Source: an uncultured Mycobacterium sp. (lineage in GTDB: Bacteria; Actinomycetota; Actinomycetes; Mycobacteriales; Mycobacteriaceae). Taken from it: a DNA stretch of 49,355 nucleotides. A model generated the notes under the pieces. It was given only the letters and a program-made list of their open reading frames with translations, did no database searches and had not been told where the DNA came from. A program made the position numbers and the translations under genes. The stretch spans positions 1 through 49,355 of the forward strand of contig FLQS01000067.1 in the NCBI GenBank assembly GCA_900078375.1, given 5' to 3'. This document shows, piece after piece, positions 18,666 to 27,403 of the stretch; the stretch's first letter is position 1, and the number at the start of each line of letters is the position of its first letter.

Positions 18666-18731
18666 CACTGTCCTTGTGCCCGGTGGATCGCACCATTATC
18701 GCCAGCTGGCCGAGCACTGTGATGATTTGGC

Positions 18732-19793
18732 TCAGCTGCCCAACAAGGTGTCAGCGATCGTGGCCCGATGTGTGGTGGGCGGGCCGTAAGTCATCTCGAG
18801 GGCCTTGACTCGCCGCAGATACAGATGCAGGTCGCATTCCCAGGTCACGCCGATACCACCGTGAAGCTGGATGGCGTCACTGACGACGGTGACGCCGTTC
18901 TCGGTCGCGACCGCCTGAGCCAGCGCTGCGGCGCGCTCGGCCGGCTGATCGTCGGCGAGCGCCCAGGCCGCTCCGTAGACGGCCGAGCGGGCATTCTCCA
19001 CGGCGACCAGCATGTCGGCCAGTCGATGTTTGACGGCCTGGAAAGTGCCGATGGGTAAACCGAACTGATGTCGCTCGGTGGTATAGCGGGCGGTCGTGTG
19101 GAGCGCGGTCGATGCCGCTCCTGCCGCCTCGGCGGCGGCCAGGGTCAGCAGCAGTTCCCGGTGGCGGGGTATGTGGTCGCCGCCGGCGAGGAGATCGGCG
19201 TCGGTGTCGGTGAAGTCGACCGCGGCCGCGGGGCGGGTTCGGTCCACCGTGGGCAGCGCGGTGATGCGGGCGGTGTCGGTCACAAACCACCGCACCTGCT
19301 GTTCGATGAGGACCGGCACCACGAGGACCGACGCGGCCGCGGCATTGGGCACCAACGGCAGATATCCGCGTAGGCGCCACTGCGCTCCGTCGCGATGCGC
19401 GCTGACGGCGGCCAGGATGGCCGGCTCGGCCAGCACGATGCCGGCCAGCGCGTGTCCGCGAGCCAGTGGAAGGAGGAATCTCCTGCGTTGGTCGTCGGAA
19501 CCAAGCAGCGCCACCGCGTCCGCCGCCGCGGTGTGCTCGCTGAAGGGGACACCGGCCACGATCCGGCCGAGTTCCTCGGCGACGATGGCCTGCTCCACCG
19601 GTCCGCCGCCGCCGCCCTCCCAGGTTTCTGGAATGCCGATCCCGGCCAATCCGGCTGCGCACAATGCACTCCAGAGTTGGTCATCCAGTCCTCGGTCAGC
19701 GTCGTAACACGCACGCGAGGTGGCGGTGTGCATGCAGATGTCGCTGACCAATTCGCGCAGCGCATCGTGCTCCCCGCTGAACTCGAATTTCAT
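18732..19793 (-). CDS. Acyl-CoA dehydrogenase, short divergent subunit type
   Basis: 353-residue acyl-CoA dehydrogenase of the divergent subunit type. It has RHQFGLPIGTFQAVKHRLAD (about 241-260) and LHGGIGVTWECDLHLYLRR (about 310-328), but lacks the EPxAGSD flavin-binding segment of its neighbour, where only VLAEPAILAAVS (about 120) is seen. In known mycobacterial heterotetramers such a subunit pairs with a full-length one encoded beside it. That partner would be the gene at 19794-21038, whose stop codon directly abuts this ATG. Likely an FAD-dependent alpha,beta-desaturase of a branched or bulky acyl-CoA. Confidence 0.88.
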   Translation of the reverse strand: MKFEFSGEHDALRELVSDICMHTATSRACYDADRGLDDQLWSALCAAGLAGIGIPETWEGGGGGPVEQAIVAEELGRIVAGVPFSEHTAAADAVALLGSDDQRRRFLLPLARGHALAGIVLAEPAILAAVSAHRDGAQWRLRGYLPLVPNAAAASVLVVPVLIEQQVRWFVTDTARITALPTVDRTRPAAAVDFTDTDADLLAGGDHIPRHRELLLTLAAAEAAGAASTALHTTARYTTERHQFGLPIGTFQAVKHRLADMLVAVENARSAVYGAAWALADDQPAERAAALAQAVATENGVTVVSDAIQLHGGIGVTWECDLHLYLRRVKALEMTYGPPTTHRATIADTLLGS

Positions 19794-21038
19794 CTATGCG
19801 TCTGCCCATGGGTCTCGGGGCTGTCCGAGAATGCGCTCGGCCAACACGTTGCGTTGGATCTCTGATGTCCCGCCGCCGATCGTCGACGCCCTGGTTCGCA
19901 ACCAGCCCAATGCCCACTTGCCTCGGTTGGGAGCGTCGTCGGCACCTCGGTCGAGGATCCCGAACTCACCGCCGAGATCCAGAGCCAGCTCGTGGAGGTG
20001 TTGCTCGACGTGCTGGCCGAACAGCTTCGACATGGCACCCTCCGGGCCCGGTTCCTTACCGCCGAGCACCTTGGCAAGGTTCCGCATCCCGTTGAGCCGC
20101 ACCAACTCGACGTCGATCCACGCTTGGGCGATGCGATCGCGCAAGTGCGGATCATCGGCAGCGCGAACACCGTACGGATCGGGTGTCGTCGCCAGTCGGA
20201 TCGCCTTGCGCAAGGTGGCGCTCAGCGCCATCTGCTGGCCCATGAACAAGATCGCGCGTTCGTTGGCCAGCGTCGTGCGCGTGACGCTCCAACCGTCGTT
20301 GAGGGCGCCCACCACATGGGTCACAGGCACTCGAACGGCGTCGAGGAAGACTTCGTTGAAACCGGCGTCGCCGGACATCTGGCGGATCGGGCGGACATCG
20401 ACGCCCGCGGCGTTCATCGGAACCAGGACGAAGCTGATGCCCTTGCGCTTGGGCGCGACGGGGTCGGTGCGCACCAACGCGAACATCCAGTCGGCGTCTT
20501 GCGCCCCGGAGGTCCAGATCTTCTGTCCGGTGATGACGAGATGGTCGCCGTCGACAACACCCCGGGTACGCAGGGAGGCCAGGTCGGATCCGGCACTGGG
20601 TTCGGAAAAGCCTTGACACCACACGTGACGGCCGTCGAGCATCGGCGGCAGGAATCGTTGTTGTTGTTCGGGTGTGCCGTGGGCGATGAGAGTGGGGCCG
20701 CACAAGTTGAGACCGATGCGCCCCGCCAGTGGTGGTACCCGCCGCTCGGCCGACACGAGATAGAAGATCAGTTGCTGGCGGGCGGTGGCGGCGCGGCCGC
20801 CGAATTCCTGCGGCCAGGTGATGGCAGCCCAGCCTCCCGCCGCCATCTCCAACTGCCAGGCCCGGCCCAGCCCGCGGCGCGCGGCGTCGCTGCCGGGCTC
20901 GCTGAGTTTGTGATGCATGGCCGGCAGGTGGTCGTCGAGCCACGTCGACCAGTCCGCGGCGAACTCCGCGTCCGCGTCGGACAGGTCGATGTCGAGCTCG
21001 CCGAGGCCTGCGATGCCCCGGTCGGTGTCGTGTTGCAC
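19794..21038 (-). CDS. Acyl-CoA dehydrogenase, full-length subunit type
   Basis: About 414 residues. It carries the standard FAD/substrate signatures GFSEPSAGSDLASLRT, ITGQKIWTSGAQDADW and, near the end, GGGTSEIQRNVLAERILGQP. The usual position of the MCAD catalytic Glu (YEGT) is IGGGTSE here, so the base must come from elsewhere, as in isovaleryl-CoA-type or steroid-type enzymes. GTG at 21038 is the likely start; the frame is open upstream, but that part crosses the operator at 21048-21062. It likely forms a heteromer with the product of the directly following gene. Confidence 0.88.
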   Translation of the reverse strand: MQHDTDRGIAGLGELDIDLSDADAEFAADWSTWLDDHLPAMHHKLSEPGSDAARRGLGRAWQLEMAAGGWAAITWPQEFGGRAATARQQLIFYLVSAERRVPPLAGRIGLNLCGPTLIAHGTPEQQQRFLPPMLDGRHVWCQGFSEPSAGSDLASLRTRGVVDGDHLVITGQKIWTSGAQDADWMFALVRTDPVAPKRKGISFVLVPMNAAGVDVRPIRQMSGDAGFNEVFLDAVRVPVTHVVGALNDGWSVTRTTLANERAILFMGQQMALSATLRKAIRLATTPDPYGVRAADDPHLRDRIAQAWIDVELVRLNGMRNLAKVLGGKEPGPEGAMSKLFGQHVEQHLHELALDLGGEFGILDRGADDAPNRGKWALGWLRTRASTIGGGTSEIQRNVLAERILGQPRDPWADA

Positions 21039-21047
21039 GAGCAATAC

Positions 21048-21062
21048 TATAACCTGGTTGTG
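21048..21062. promoter_or_regulatory. AACC-GGTT palindromic operator, site 1 (divergent)
   Basis: TATAACCTGGTTGTG, matching 13 of 15 bases of the perfect site at 47349. It sits in the 44-base gap between two divergent acyl-CoA dehydrogenase genes (starts 21038 minus and 21083 plus), so one bound regulator could control both. Confidence 0.65.
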
Positions 21063-21082
21063 TAATTCGACAGAAGGATCGG

Positions 21083-22063
21083 GTGAGCGCAATGTTCGAC
21101 GAGCGGTGGCCTCGAGATGCCGAGGAACTCGGCGAGGCCCTCGCGGCCGTCCTGGCCAAACACTGCCCACCTGATGCCCTTCGCGCCCTGGACGACTCGG
21201 CGCCGGGTGACCTGGCGTACCTGAGGCAGCCGCTGGATGACTTCGGTCTGTGGGATCTGCCGACCGAACCGCTTCTGCTGGTGCGGGCCGCGGTGACCCT
21301 CGGCGAGCACCTCGCCCCGGTGCCGTTCGTGTCGGCAGTGCCGGCCTATGTGGTGCTCGGAGAGCGCTCGGTGGCCAACGGGGTCGACCGCGACATCATC
21401 CCGGCCGGGCTAGACCGGGTTGTGGTCGCGGTGGGCGACGGCATCGGTATCGCCGCACCATCCGGACCGGTGCGGCGAAGTGCGGCAGGGGAGGGCGTCA
21501 TGGTCCTGGGCGCCCTCACTCCCGAGGCCATCGACGGGGATGCCGATGCGTTGCGCGCCTGGGGATTTCTCCTCGAGGCCGCTCAACTCGTGGGTGCGGC
21601 ACAGGCTTTGATTCGCTACGGCGTCGGCTACGTCAGTGAGCGTCGGCAGTTCGGCGCGCCGGTGGGCAGTTTCCAGGGTGTCGCCCACCCGCTGGCCGAG
21701 GTGGCCACGGCTGTGCACGCCGCCGACCTGCTCACCCGCCATGCAGCGTTCCTCGCCGACACCGACGGCCGACTGCCGCTGTTCGCCGCGGCGATGGCGG
21801 CGGCCAAGGCGCGCTCCGCGTCGCGCCAGGCGGCGGCCACGGTGCACCAGGCGCTCGGCGGCTACGGATTCACCATCGAGGCCGACGCCCAGCTCTACTC
21901 GCGGCGGATCCGGGGATGGAGCGCCGCGATGCCCGATCCTGGTCCTTGGCTGGCTGATTTGGCCCGCATGCTGGCCGACCCGGCGACCCGCGACACCGTC
22001 ACCGATCTGTGGCAGTTCGACCGCGGGTTCACTCTGCCGCGCTGGGCGCGCGAATCCGGTTGA
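21083..22063 (+). CDS. Acyl-CoA dehydrogenase, short divergent subunit type
   Basis: 326-residue divergent acyl-CoA dehydrogenase. It has SERRQFGAPVGSFQGVAHPLAE (about residue 185) and HQALGGYGFTIEADAQLYSRR near the end, in place of the HGGIGFTWE motif of its relatives. The N-terminal half lacks the EPxAGSD flavin motif, again the pattern of a partner subunit. It starts with a GTG at 21083 (ATG 21092 is possible), with AGAAGGA upstream. It is a single gene on the plus strand, divergent from another dehydrogenase pair and convergent with the lipoprotein gene; a full-length partner may be one of those at 23372 or 33674. Confidence 0.85.
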   Translation: MSAMFDERWPRDAEELGEALAAVLAKHCPPDALRALDDSAPGDLAYLRQPLDDFGLWDLPTEPLLLVRAAVTLGEHLAPVPFVSAVPAYVVLGERSVANGVDRDIIPAGLDRVVVAVGDGIGIAAPSGPVRRSAAGEGVMVLGALTPEAIDGDADALRAWGFLLEAAQLVGAAQALIRYGVGYVSERRQFGAPVGSFQGVAHPLAEVATAVHAADLLTRHAAFLADTDGRLPLFAAAMAAAKARSASRQAAATVHQALGGYGFTIEADAQLYSRRIRGWSAAMPDPGPWLADLARMLADPATRDTVTDLWQFDRGFTLPRWARESG

Positions 22064-22076
22064 GTGGCCGGCGGCG

Positions 22077-22519
22077 TCAGCAGGCGACGGCTATGTGGAA
22101 CGTTCGTGTTATCGCCGCGCTGGGATTGTCGGCAATGAAGCCCCTGGCGGTGCCTTCGATGGTGAAGGTCTGGGCGGTCATGCCGGTCTTGGCGCTGCCT
22201 GGGCGTCCTCCCAGTAACTACCGGTGAACCCGTCGACATTGGTGATCACGACGGACCGTGCCCTCAGTCCGTCGGCATTGTCGAGGAACATCTCGATGCC
22301 GGACGACGATTCTCCGGCAGTGATCCGGGTCAGCCGACCGCCAAGGGGCTGACACGCCGCGCCGTGGAACTGGTTGTCGTTACCGGTCTGGATGGTGACC
22401 GTGGCGGCGCCGGCCGGCACCGCACCCGGGGGCAGCTTCGGCGAGGGTGCCGGCGGCGACGAACAACCCCCGGATCCCAGTATCACGAACAGTCCCGCCG
22501 CAACCGAAAGCTTGTACAT
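22077..22519 (-). pseudogene. LpqH-like (19 kDa antigen family) lipoprotein, frameshifted
   Basis: The reading frame from ATG 22519 gives a signal peptide with a lipobox-like LGSGGC and a mature part like mycobacterial LpqH lipoproteins (VTIQTGNDNQ..., SVVITNVDGFTGSYWE). It stops early at 22178. The adjacent frame on the same strand then continues the family exactly (TGMTAQTFTIEGTARGF, TFHIAVAC, stop at 22077-22079). The join is about 22185-22205; a net change of one base separates the two parts. Either the gene is broken or the base call is wrong. AAAGG precedes the ATG. It lies just after the short-chain dehydrogenase gene, at the end of the long minus-strand operon. Confidence 0.7.
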
Positions 22520-22534
22520 GGGTTGGCCTTTCAC

Positions 22535-23368
22535 CTACAGATACTCCGACCCACCGTCGACGTTGAGCAGCACACCGTTGATGTAGCTTGCGCGCTGTGA
22601 CACCAGGAAGGTGATCGCGTCGGCGATGTCGTCCGGCACGCCAAGCCGGGTGCCCCAGGTTGCGGTGCCCCAACGCGTGTTGGTCTCGACGAAGTAGTCG
22701 TCCTCGCTGCCACCGGTTTCGGCCATCCAGGTCCGCTGCTTCTCGGCTATCTGCTCGTTGACGATCATCCCCGGCAACACGGCATTGGCGCGCAAGCCTT
22801 TCGGACCATACTCGCGTGCGAGATTCTTGGTGAAGTGCGCCAGCGCCGCCTTCTGCGCGGAGTAGTGCGCCAAGAGTGGGATGAAATGCCGCATCGACAT
22901 CGCCGACGTGGTCACGATCGCACCACCGCCCGATCGCAACATCAGGGGAATGCCGGCGCGGCAGGCCCGCACCGACGACATCAATACTGATTGATAGGAC
23001 CGGTCCCACCAATCATCGGGTTCGGTGACAGACGTGCCGACTTCGCACAACCCCACGGTGTTCACCAGAACATCGAGGCGCCCGTGCATATCGTCGATGG
23101 CCGCCATGACCTGCTCGGCCTGGCCGGCTTCGGTCAGGTCCGCCGCGAGGGCGGCCACGGATGCCGCACCGGCGGCGTGGGCATCGTCGGCGACGGCCGT
23201 CAGTTCCGGCTTGGCGGTATAGCGGTATTGGCTGTCGCCCTCGTGGCGGCCCCGCGCGCACACAACCAGGTGGACTCCTTCCGCAGCCAGTCGCATTGCC
23301 GTCGCACGACCCATTCCCTGTGTGGCGCCGAAGACCAGGGCCACCTTGTCTTGCAATCCGAGGTCCAC
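22535..23368 (-). CDS. Short-chain dehydrogenase/reductase
   Basis: 277-residue classical SDR. It has the nucleotide-binding GATQGMGRA (about residues 14-22), an N-T-V-G motif in place of NNAG, a Ser in TTSAMSM and the catalytic YSAQK. Its C-terminal GVLLNVDGGSEYL is typical. Near an acyl-CoA degradation set it may act as a 3-hydroxyacyl-CoA dehydrogenase or terpene alcohol dehydrogenase; sequence alone does not decide. It starts with a GTG at 23368, 3 bases after the acyl-CoA dehydrogenase stop, in the same operon. Confidence 0.88.
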   Translation of the reverse strand: MDLGLQDKVALVFGATQGMGRATAMRLAAEGVHLVVCARGRHEGDSQYRYTAKPELTAVADDAHAAGAASVAALAADLTEAGQAEQVMAAIDDMHGRLDVLVNTVGLCEVGTSVTEPDDWWDRSYQSVLMSSVRACRAGIPLMLRSGGGAIVTTSAMSMRHFIPLLAHYSAQKAALAHFTKNLAREYGPKGLRANAVLPGMIVNEQIAEKQRTWMAETGGSEDDYFVETNTRWGTATWGTRLGVPDDIADAITFLVSQRASYINGVLLNVDGGSEYL

Positions 23369-23371
23369 GCC

Positions 23372-24529
23372 TCAGCCCCTTGGCAATCCGAGCCAGCGCG
23401 CGGCGACGATGTTGCGCTGAATCTCACTGGTGCCGCCGATGATCGACAACACCGTCGACGCCCGCAGGAAGTGCTCGACATCCTCGGCCAGCGGGTCGCC
23501 GGAGTCATGAACGTAGGCGCCGGGCCCGAGTGCGTCGACGAGCCACTGCGCGACACGCTGAGCCACGGCAGGCCCGTGCAGCTTGCTCATCGAGGCTTCG
23601 CCGCTCGCGGATTCCCCGCGATCGCCAAGGGCAACGACCTGCAGGCCGAGCAGCCGTTCGGCCTGGAGTTCCATGATGAACTCGCCCACATCGCGGTAGT
23701 CGGCGTCATCGAGTTCGATTCCCTCCCGACCGATTCGGTCGAGATAGCGGGCCAGTAGCAGCCGGGCTTCGCGGCCGCCGAAGCTCATCGACCGTTCCAT
23801 GTCGAGCGCCTGCGTCATCATCGTCCAGGCGTGGCCCTCCTGCCCGATCACGGCACTCGCGGGTACCCGCACGTTGTCGAAGAAACATGCGTTGACCCGC
23901 CATCCGCCCATCACCCGCACGGGCTGAATGGTCACTCCCGGCGCGTGTGCATCGATCATCAACAGGGAAAGGCCACGGTGGCGGCTGCTGTCCGGGTCGG
24001 TGCGGACCAGTGTGTAGATCCAGTCGGCCAGATGTGCCCCCGATGTCCACATCTTCTGACCGTTGACGATGAAGTCGCCCTCGTCATTGCGTGCGGCCTT
24101 GGTCCGCAGGGCGAGCATATCGCTGCCCGCCTCGGGCTCGCTGTAGCCGCCGGCATAGCTCCAGGATGCATCGAGGATGTGCGGAAGATGCTCGGCAGCA
24201 AGCGGTTCGGGTCCGAAATTGGCCATCATCCAACCGACGGCTTCGGCTTGCTCGAGGCCATAGGTCGGCAGCCCCGCCGAGTCGAGCTCCTCATGGACGA
24301 CGAACCGATCGGTCTGTGACGCCGGACGGCCCAGCGGGGCCGGCCAGCCCAGGCCGACCACGTTCTGCCGGGCGAGCCAGGGATGAAACAGTGTCGGAGC
24401 CTGGCGGTCACTTTCCAGCTCGGTCATCTCGACGCGCATCGACGCCATGTCGGCGGTGCTGAATTCGTCGATGTGGTCGCGCAGCGCGTCGCGCGCTGCC
24501 CGTTCATCGTCGTCAAGCCGGAATTTCAT
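23372..24529 (-). CDS. Acyl-CoA dehydrogenase, full-length subunit type
   Basis: 385-residue full-length type with GYSEPEAGSDMLALRT (about 135), VNGQKMWTSGAHLADW and a C-terminal IGGTSEIQRNIVAARWLGLPRG. The Glu of the MCAD YEGT motif is replaced by Gly. ATG 24529 is chosen over GTG 24541 because AAGGTGG lies at the right distance before it. No short partner gene is directly beside it; the singleton at 21083 may be the partner. Part of the 32.7-22.1 kb minus-strand operon. Confidence 0.88.
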   Translation of the reverse strand: MKFRLDDDERAARDALRDHIDEFSTADMASMRVEMTELESDRQAPTLFHPWLARQNVVGLGWPAPLGRPASQTDRFVVHEELDSAGLPTYGLEQAEAVGWMMANFGPEPLAAEHLPHILDASWSYAGGYSEPEAGSDMLALRTKAARNDEGDFIVNGQKMWTSGAHLADWIYTLVRTDPDSSRHRGLSLLMIDAHAPGVTIQPVRVMGGWRVNACFFDNVRVPASAVIGQEGHAWTMMTQALDMERSMSFGGREARLLLARYLDRIGREGIELDDADYRDVGEFIMELQAERLLGLQVVALGDRGESASGEASMSKLHGPAVAQRVAQWLVDALGPGAYVHDSGDPLAEDVEHFLRASTVLSIIGGTSEIQRNIVAARWLGLPRG

Positions 24530-24554
24530 CGTGTCAGCCACCTTTCGTGGACGA

Positions 24555-25331
24555 TCAGGCCAAGAGGGTGTAGCCGCCGTCGACCGGGATGGTCAACCCG
24601 GTGACGAACTTGAAGTCGCTCGACAGCAGCGAGACGATGACCGAGGCGAGTTCGTCCGGGTGACCCAACCGGCGCAGGGGCGTTTTGTTGGCCACCTCGG
24701 CCTGCATGTCCGCGACACCGGCGATGATGTCCTCCCCGCCGTGGCCGGGATTGTCCACCAGGCACGGCGAGATACCGTTGACACGAACACCTTTCGGGCC
24801 CAACTCGGCGCCGAAGTAACGCACCAGATTCTCCATTGCCGCCTTGGCGGGTCCGATGGCGCCGTAATACCGCGCATAGTGGTTGGCGCCGAGACTGCTC
24901 ACTGCGACGACGGAGCCGCCCATCTTCTCGAGTTCGGGGAAGGCCGTGCGAATGGCCTCCCACAGTCCCCAGACCTGGACGTCGAAGACGCGGTCGTACA
25001 CCTCGCGGGTCACGGTCAAGGTGCGGCCGGCCACGATGGGCACCGCCGTGGTCACTAGCCCGCCAAGACCGCCCAGTGCGTCGATGGCCGCGGTGATCAA
25101 GCCGACCGGATCAGCCCCCAGGTCACCGCGAACGAGCACCGGCTCGGGCCCGCCGGTGGCCGCGGCCAGTTCCTGGGTCTCCTTGGCGGCGGCATCGTTC
25201 TCCAGATAGCCGATCGCGCAGCTGATTCCCAGCGCGGTGAGCTGGACGACGGTGGCGCGGCCGATACCCCGGCTGCCCCCGATGACGAGGACCTTGTCCG
25301 GAATCGTGCGCGTGTAGGGCGTTTCGGTCAC
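24555..25331 (-). CDS. FabL-like short-chain reductase (Y-x6-K type)
   Basis: 258-residue SDR with the N-terminal GGSRGIGRATV nucleotide loop and the C-terminal GLTIPVDGGYTLLA. The active site reads YYGAIGPAK: the tyrosine is seven places before the lysine (Y-x6-K) instead of the usual YxxxK. That spacing is known from enoyl-ACP reductases FabI/FabL and 2,4-dienoyl-CoA reductase-like enzymes. A double-bond reductase acting on an unsaturated acyl-CoA is therefore a better guess than an alcohol dehydrogenase. It starts with a GTG at 25331 that overlaps the stop of the hydratase gene (GTGA). Confidence 0.85.
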   Translation of the reverse strand: MTETPYTRTIPDKVLVIGGSRGIGRATVVQLTALGISCAIGYLENDAAAKETQELAAATGGPEPVLVRGDLGADPVGLITAAIDALGGLGGLVTTAVPIVAGRTLTVTREVYDRVFDVQVWGLWEAIRTAFPELEKMGGSVVAVSSLGANHYARYYGAIGPAKAAMENLVRYFGAELGPKGVRVNGISPCLVDNPGHGGEDIIAGVADMQAEVANKTPLRRLGHPDELASVIVSLLSSDFKFVTGLTIPVDGGYTLLA

Positions 25332-26218
25332 TGCGCAGACCCCGCCCCGAAGTGTTCGTCACGCTTCTTGAAGGCTTCGCTGGTGCCGCTCTTCTTGCGT
25401 TCCTTGACAAAGTTGAATTCGTCGGGCTCGAAGCGCAGGTTGGTGCCGTAGCTGTGGAAGAGGTACGCCGTGGTCTCTTCCAGTCCCAGCGTGGAACTGG
25501 CCTCCACCACCCGGTACGCCTCCTTGGCGATGGTGATGCCATCGGCGGGCATCTTCGCGACCTGTGCGGCAAGGGCTTCTGTTTCGGCGGCGACATCGGC
25601 TTCGTCGACGAAGCGGGTGAACAGCTTCATCGACTCGAACTCCTGGGCTTGCGCCATACGACCCGTCAACATCAGATCGCGCATGACGACGGGTCCGAGC
25701 CGATGGAGGAACAAGGCGACGTTGCCGAGCACCGGGCCGAGGAACCGCGCCGCGGGCATGCCGATTTTCGCCTGCCGGGACGCAACGACCAGATCGGCGG
25801 CCAACGCCAGCTCAAAACCCAAGCCCAGTGCATACGACTCGAGTTGGACGATCGTCACCTTGGGAAAACCGATGAACTCGTGGAACATCCGCTGGCCCTT
25901 GCGGTCGACGGTCAGCCGCCGCCGCTGGCTGGGTCGCCGGTCGTCACCCGGGGTGCCGTACCAGCCGTAGGCCCGATTCAGGTCGACACCGGTGGTGAAC
26001 ACGCCACCTTCCCCGCGCACGATCACGACCTTGATGGCGTCGTCGTCGGCGACGTCGTCGAGGAAGCGGCCCATCAGCTCACAATCCTCGGGGGCCATCG
26101 CGTTCTTCTTCTCCGGATTGGAGATTGTGATCCGCGCGATGTGGTTCTCGTGGTCCTTGTCCAGCCGCACCCGGTCGGTGCGTTCCGTCGGTGGCGACGT
26201 GGTCTCTGCTGCGGTCAT
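25328..26218 (-). CDS. Enoyl-CoA hydratase/isomerase-family protein
   Basis: 296-residue crotonase. The oxyanion-hole loop is GGVFTTGVDL. One catalytic Glu appears present (GLGFELALAADLVVAS), but the second position reads MPAARFLGP where PExxLG is usual, so hydration may be altered. It ends in a long charged tail (KERKKSGTSEAFKKRDEHF). It starts at ATG 26218, overlapping the acyl-CoA dehydrogenase stop (ATGA). The frame is open far upstream, but that is the antisense-like shadow of the neighbour. It may act on an unsaturated or branched intermediate; the other hydratase (39092) resembles branched glutaconyl-CoA hydratases more closely. Confidence 0.88.
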   Translation of the reverse strand: MTAAETTSPPTERTDRVRLDKDHENHIARITISNPEKKNAMAPEDCELMGRFLDDVADDDAIKVVIVRGEGGVFTTGVDLNRAYGWYGTPGDDRRPSQRRRLTVDRKGQRMFHEFIGFPKVTIVQLESYALGLGFELALAADLVVASRQAKIGMPAARFLGPVLGNVALFLHRLGPVVMRDLMLTGRMAQAQEFESMKLFTRFVDEADVAAETEALAAQVAKMPADGITIAKEAYRVVEASSTLGLEETTAYLFHSYGTNLRFEPDEFNFVKERKKSGTSEAFKKRDEHFGAGSAQ

Positions 26219-27402
26219 TGTTGGGCCACTCCTTTGGGTCCGTGCGGATCGTTGAAGAATTCCTTGCTGATCACGTCGCGAGCCAGCACCCGCAGCATGA
26301 CCTCGTCGGCGCCGCCGCCTATCGACAGCAGCCGGGAGTCCCGGAAAAAGCGGGACGTCCACGTCTCGGCCATGTAACCCATGCCTCCGTGATACTGCAA
26401 ACAGGTGTCGGCAACCCGCCGAATCAGTTTTCCGGCCAGCAGTTTCGCGCTGCTGGTGCGGCGGGTGACGTCGACACCGGCGACGATGAGCTCGGCGCAC
26501 GAGTGCGCGTAGAGCTTGAGTGCATCGACCTCGCAGGCTAGTTCGGCGAGGTTGTACTGCAGGTACTGGTTGTCGATCAGCTTGCCGCCGAACGCGGGTC
26601 GCTGTTGCAGGTAGTCGACGGTGCGCTCGATGGCGGTCTCCATCTGCCCGACCGCTTGATACACCGCACTGATGCGCTCTTTTTGGAACTGCTCCATCTG
26701 TTGCTGGAAGCCGCGGCCGATCTCGCCGATGGTGTTGCGCACCGGCACCCGCACCCGATCGAAGGTCAGCTCCGCGGTGTCCGAGCACCAGTTGCCCAGC
26801 TTCTTCAGCGACCGGCTGACCGTGAGTCCTGGGCTGTTGTTGGGCACGATCACCTGGCTCATACCGCGGTAGCCGCCCTCGCCGGAGGTCCGCACCAGCA
26901 GGCACAGCCAGTCACCCTGCACGCCGTTGGTGATATAGGTTTTCGCGCCGCTGATCAGCCAGTCACCTCCGTCACGCACCGCCCGGGTGCGGATGCCCGC
27001 GACATCCGAGCCGGCGTCGGGTTCGGTGACCGCGATCGAACAGATCTGTTGACCGGCGATGGCCGGTGCCAGGAATTCGCGCTTGAGTTCGTCGCTGCCG
27101 TGCGCGTGCAGTGACGGGGTGGCCATGTTCGCCTGGACGTTGTAGGCCATTGGAATGCCGTTGCCGGGTAGGCGGCCGAACTCCTCGCAGGCGATGACGG
27201 TGAACCAGTGGTCGGCACCCTCGCCGCCGTAAGCCGGGTCGTACTCCAGGCCGAGCAGTCCCAGTTTGGCGAACTCGGCGAACAGGTGGTGGCCAGGGAA
27301 CTGGCCCAGCGCCTCCCACTCGTCATAGTGTGGCTCGACGGTCCTGGCCAGCATCTCGCGCACGCTGCTGCGGAAGAGTCGGTGCTCGTCGGTGAACTGC
27401 AT
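26215..27402 (-). CDS. Acyl-CoA dehydrogenase, candidate citronellyl-CoA dehydrogenase (AtuD-like)
   Basis: 395-residue acyl-CoA dehydrogenase with a complete standard layout: AVTEPDAGSDVAGIRT (about 130), ISGAKTYITNGVQGDW, FQKERISAVYQAVGQME, QYHGGMGYMAETWTSRFFRDSRL and IGGGADEVML. It differs from the paired heteromeric types in this window and looks like a self-sufficient homotetramer. It lies directly next to the AtuA-like and carboxylase genes, as AtuD does in the Pseudomonas citronellol/geraniol cluster. The assignment is by context. It starts at ATG 27402, 1 base after the AtuA-like stop. Confidence 0.85.
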   Translation of the reverse strand: MQFTDEHRLFRSSVREMLARTVEPHYDEWEALGQFPGHHLFAEFAKLGLLGLEYDPAYGGEGADHWFTVIACEEFGRLPGNGIPMAYNVQANMATPSLHAHGSDELKREFLAPAIAGQQICSIAVTEPDAGSDVAGIRTRAVRDGGDWLISGAKTYITNGVQGDWLCLLVRTSGEGGYRGMSQVIVPNNSPGLTVSRSLKKLGNWCSDTAELTFDRVRVPVRNTIGEIGRGFQQQMEQFQKERISAVYQAVGQMETAIERTVDYLQQRPAFGGKLIDNQYLQYNLAELACEVDALKLYAHSCAELIVAGVDVTRRTSSAKLLAGKLIRRVADTCLQYHGGMGYMAETWTSRFFRDSRLLSIGGGADEVMLRVLARDVISKEFFNDPHGPKGVAQQ

Positions 27403-27403
27403 C

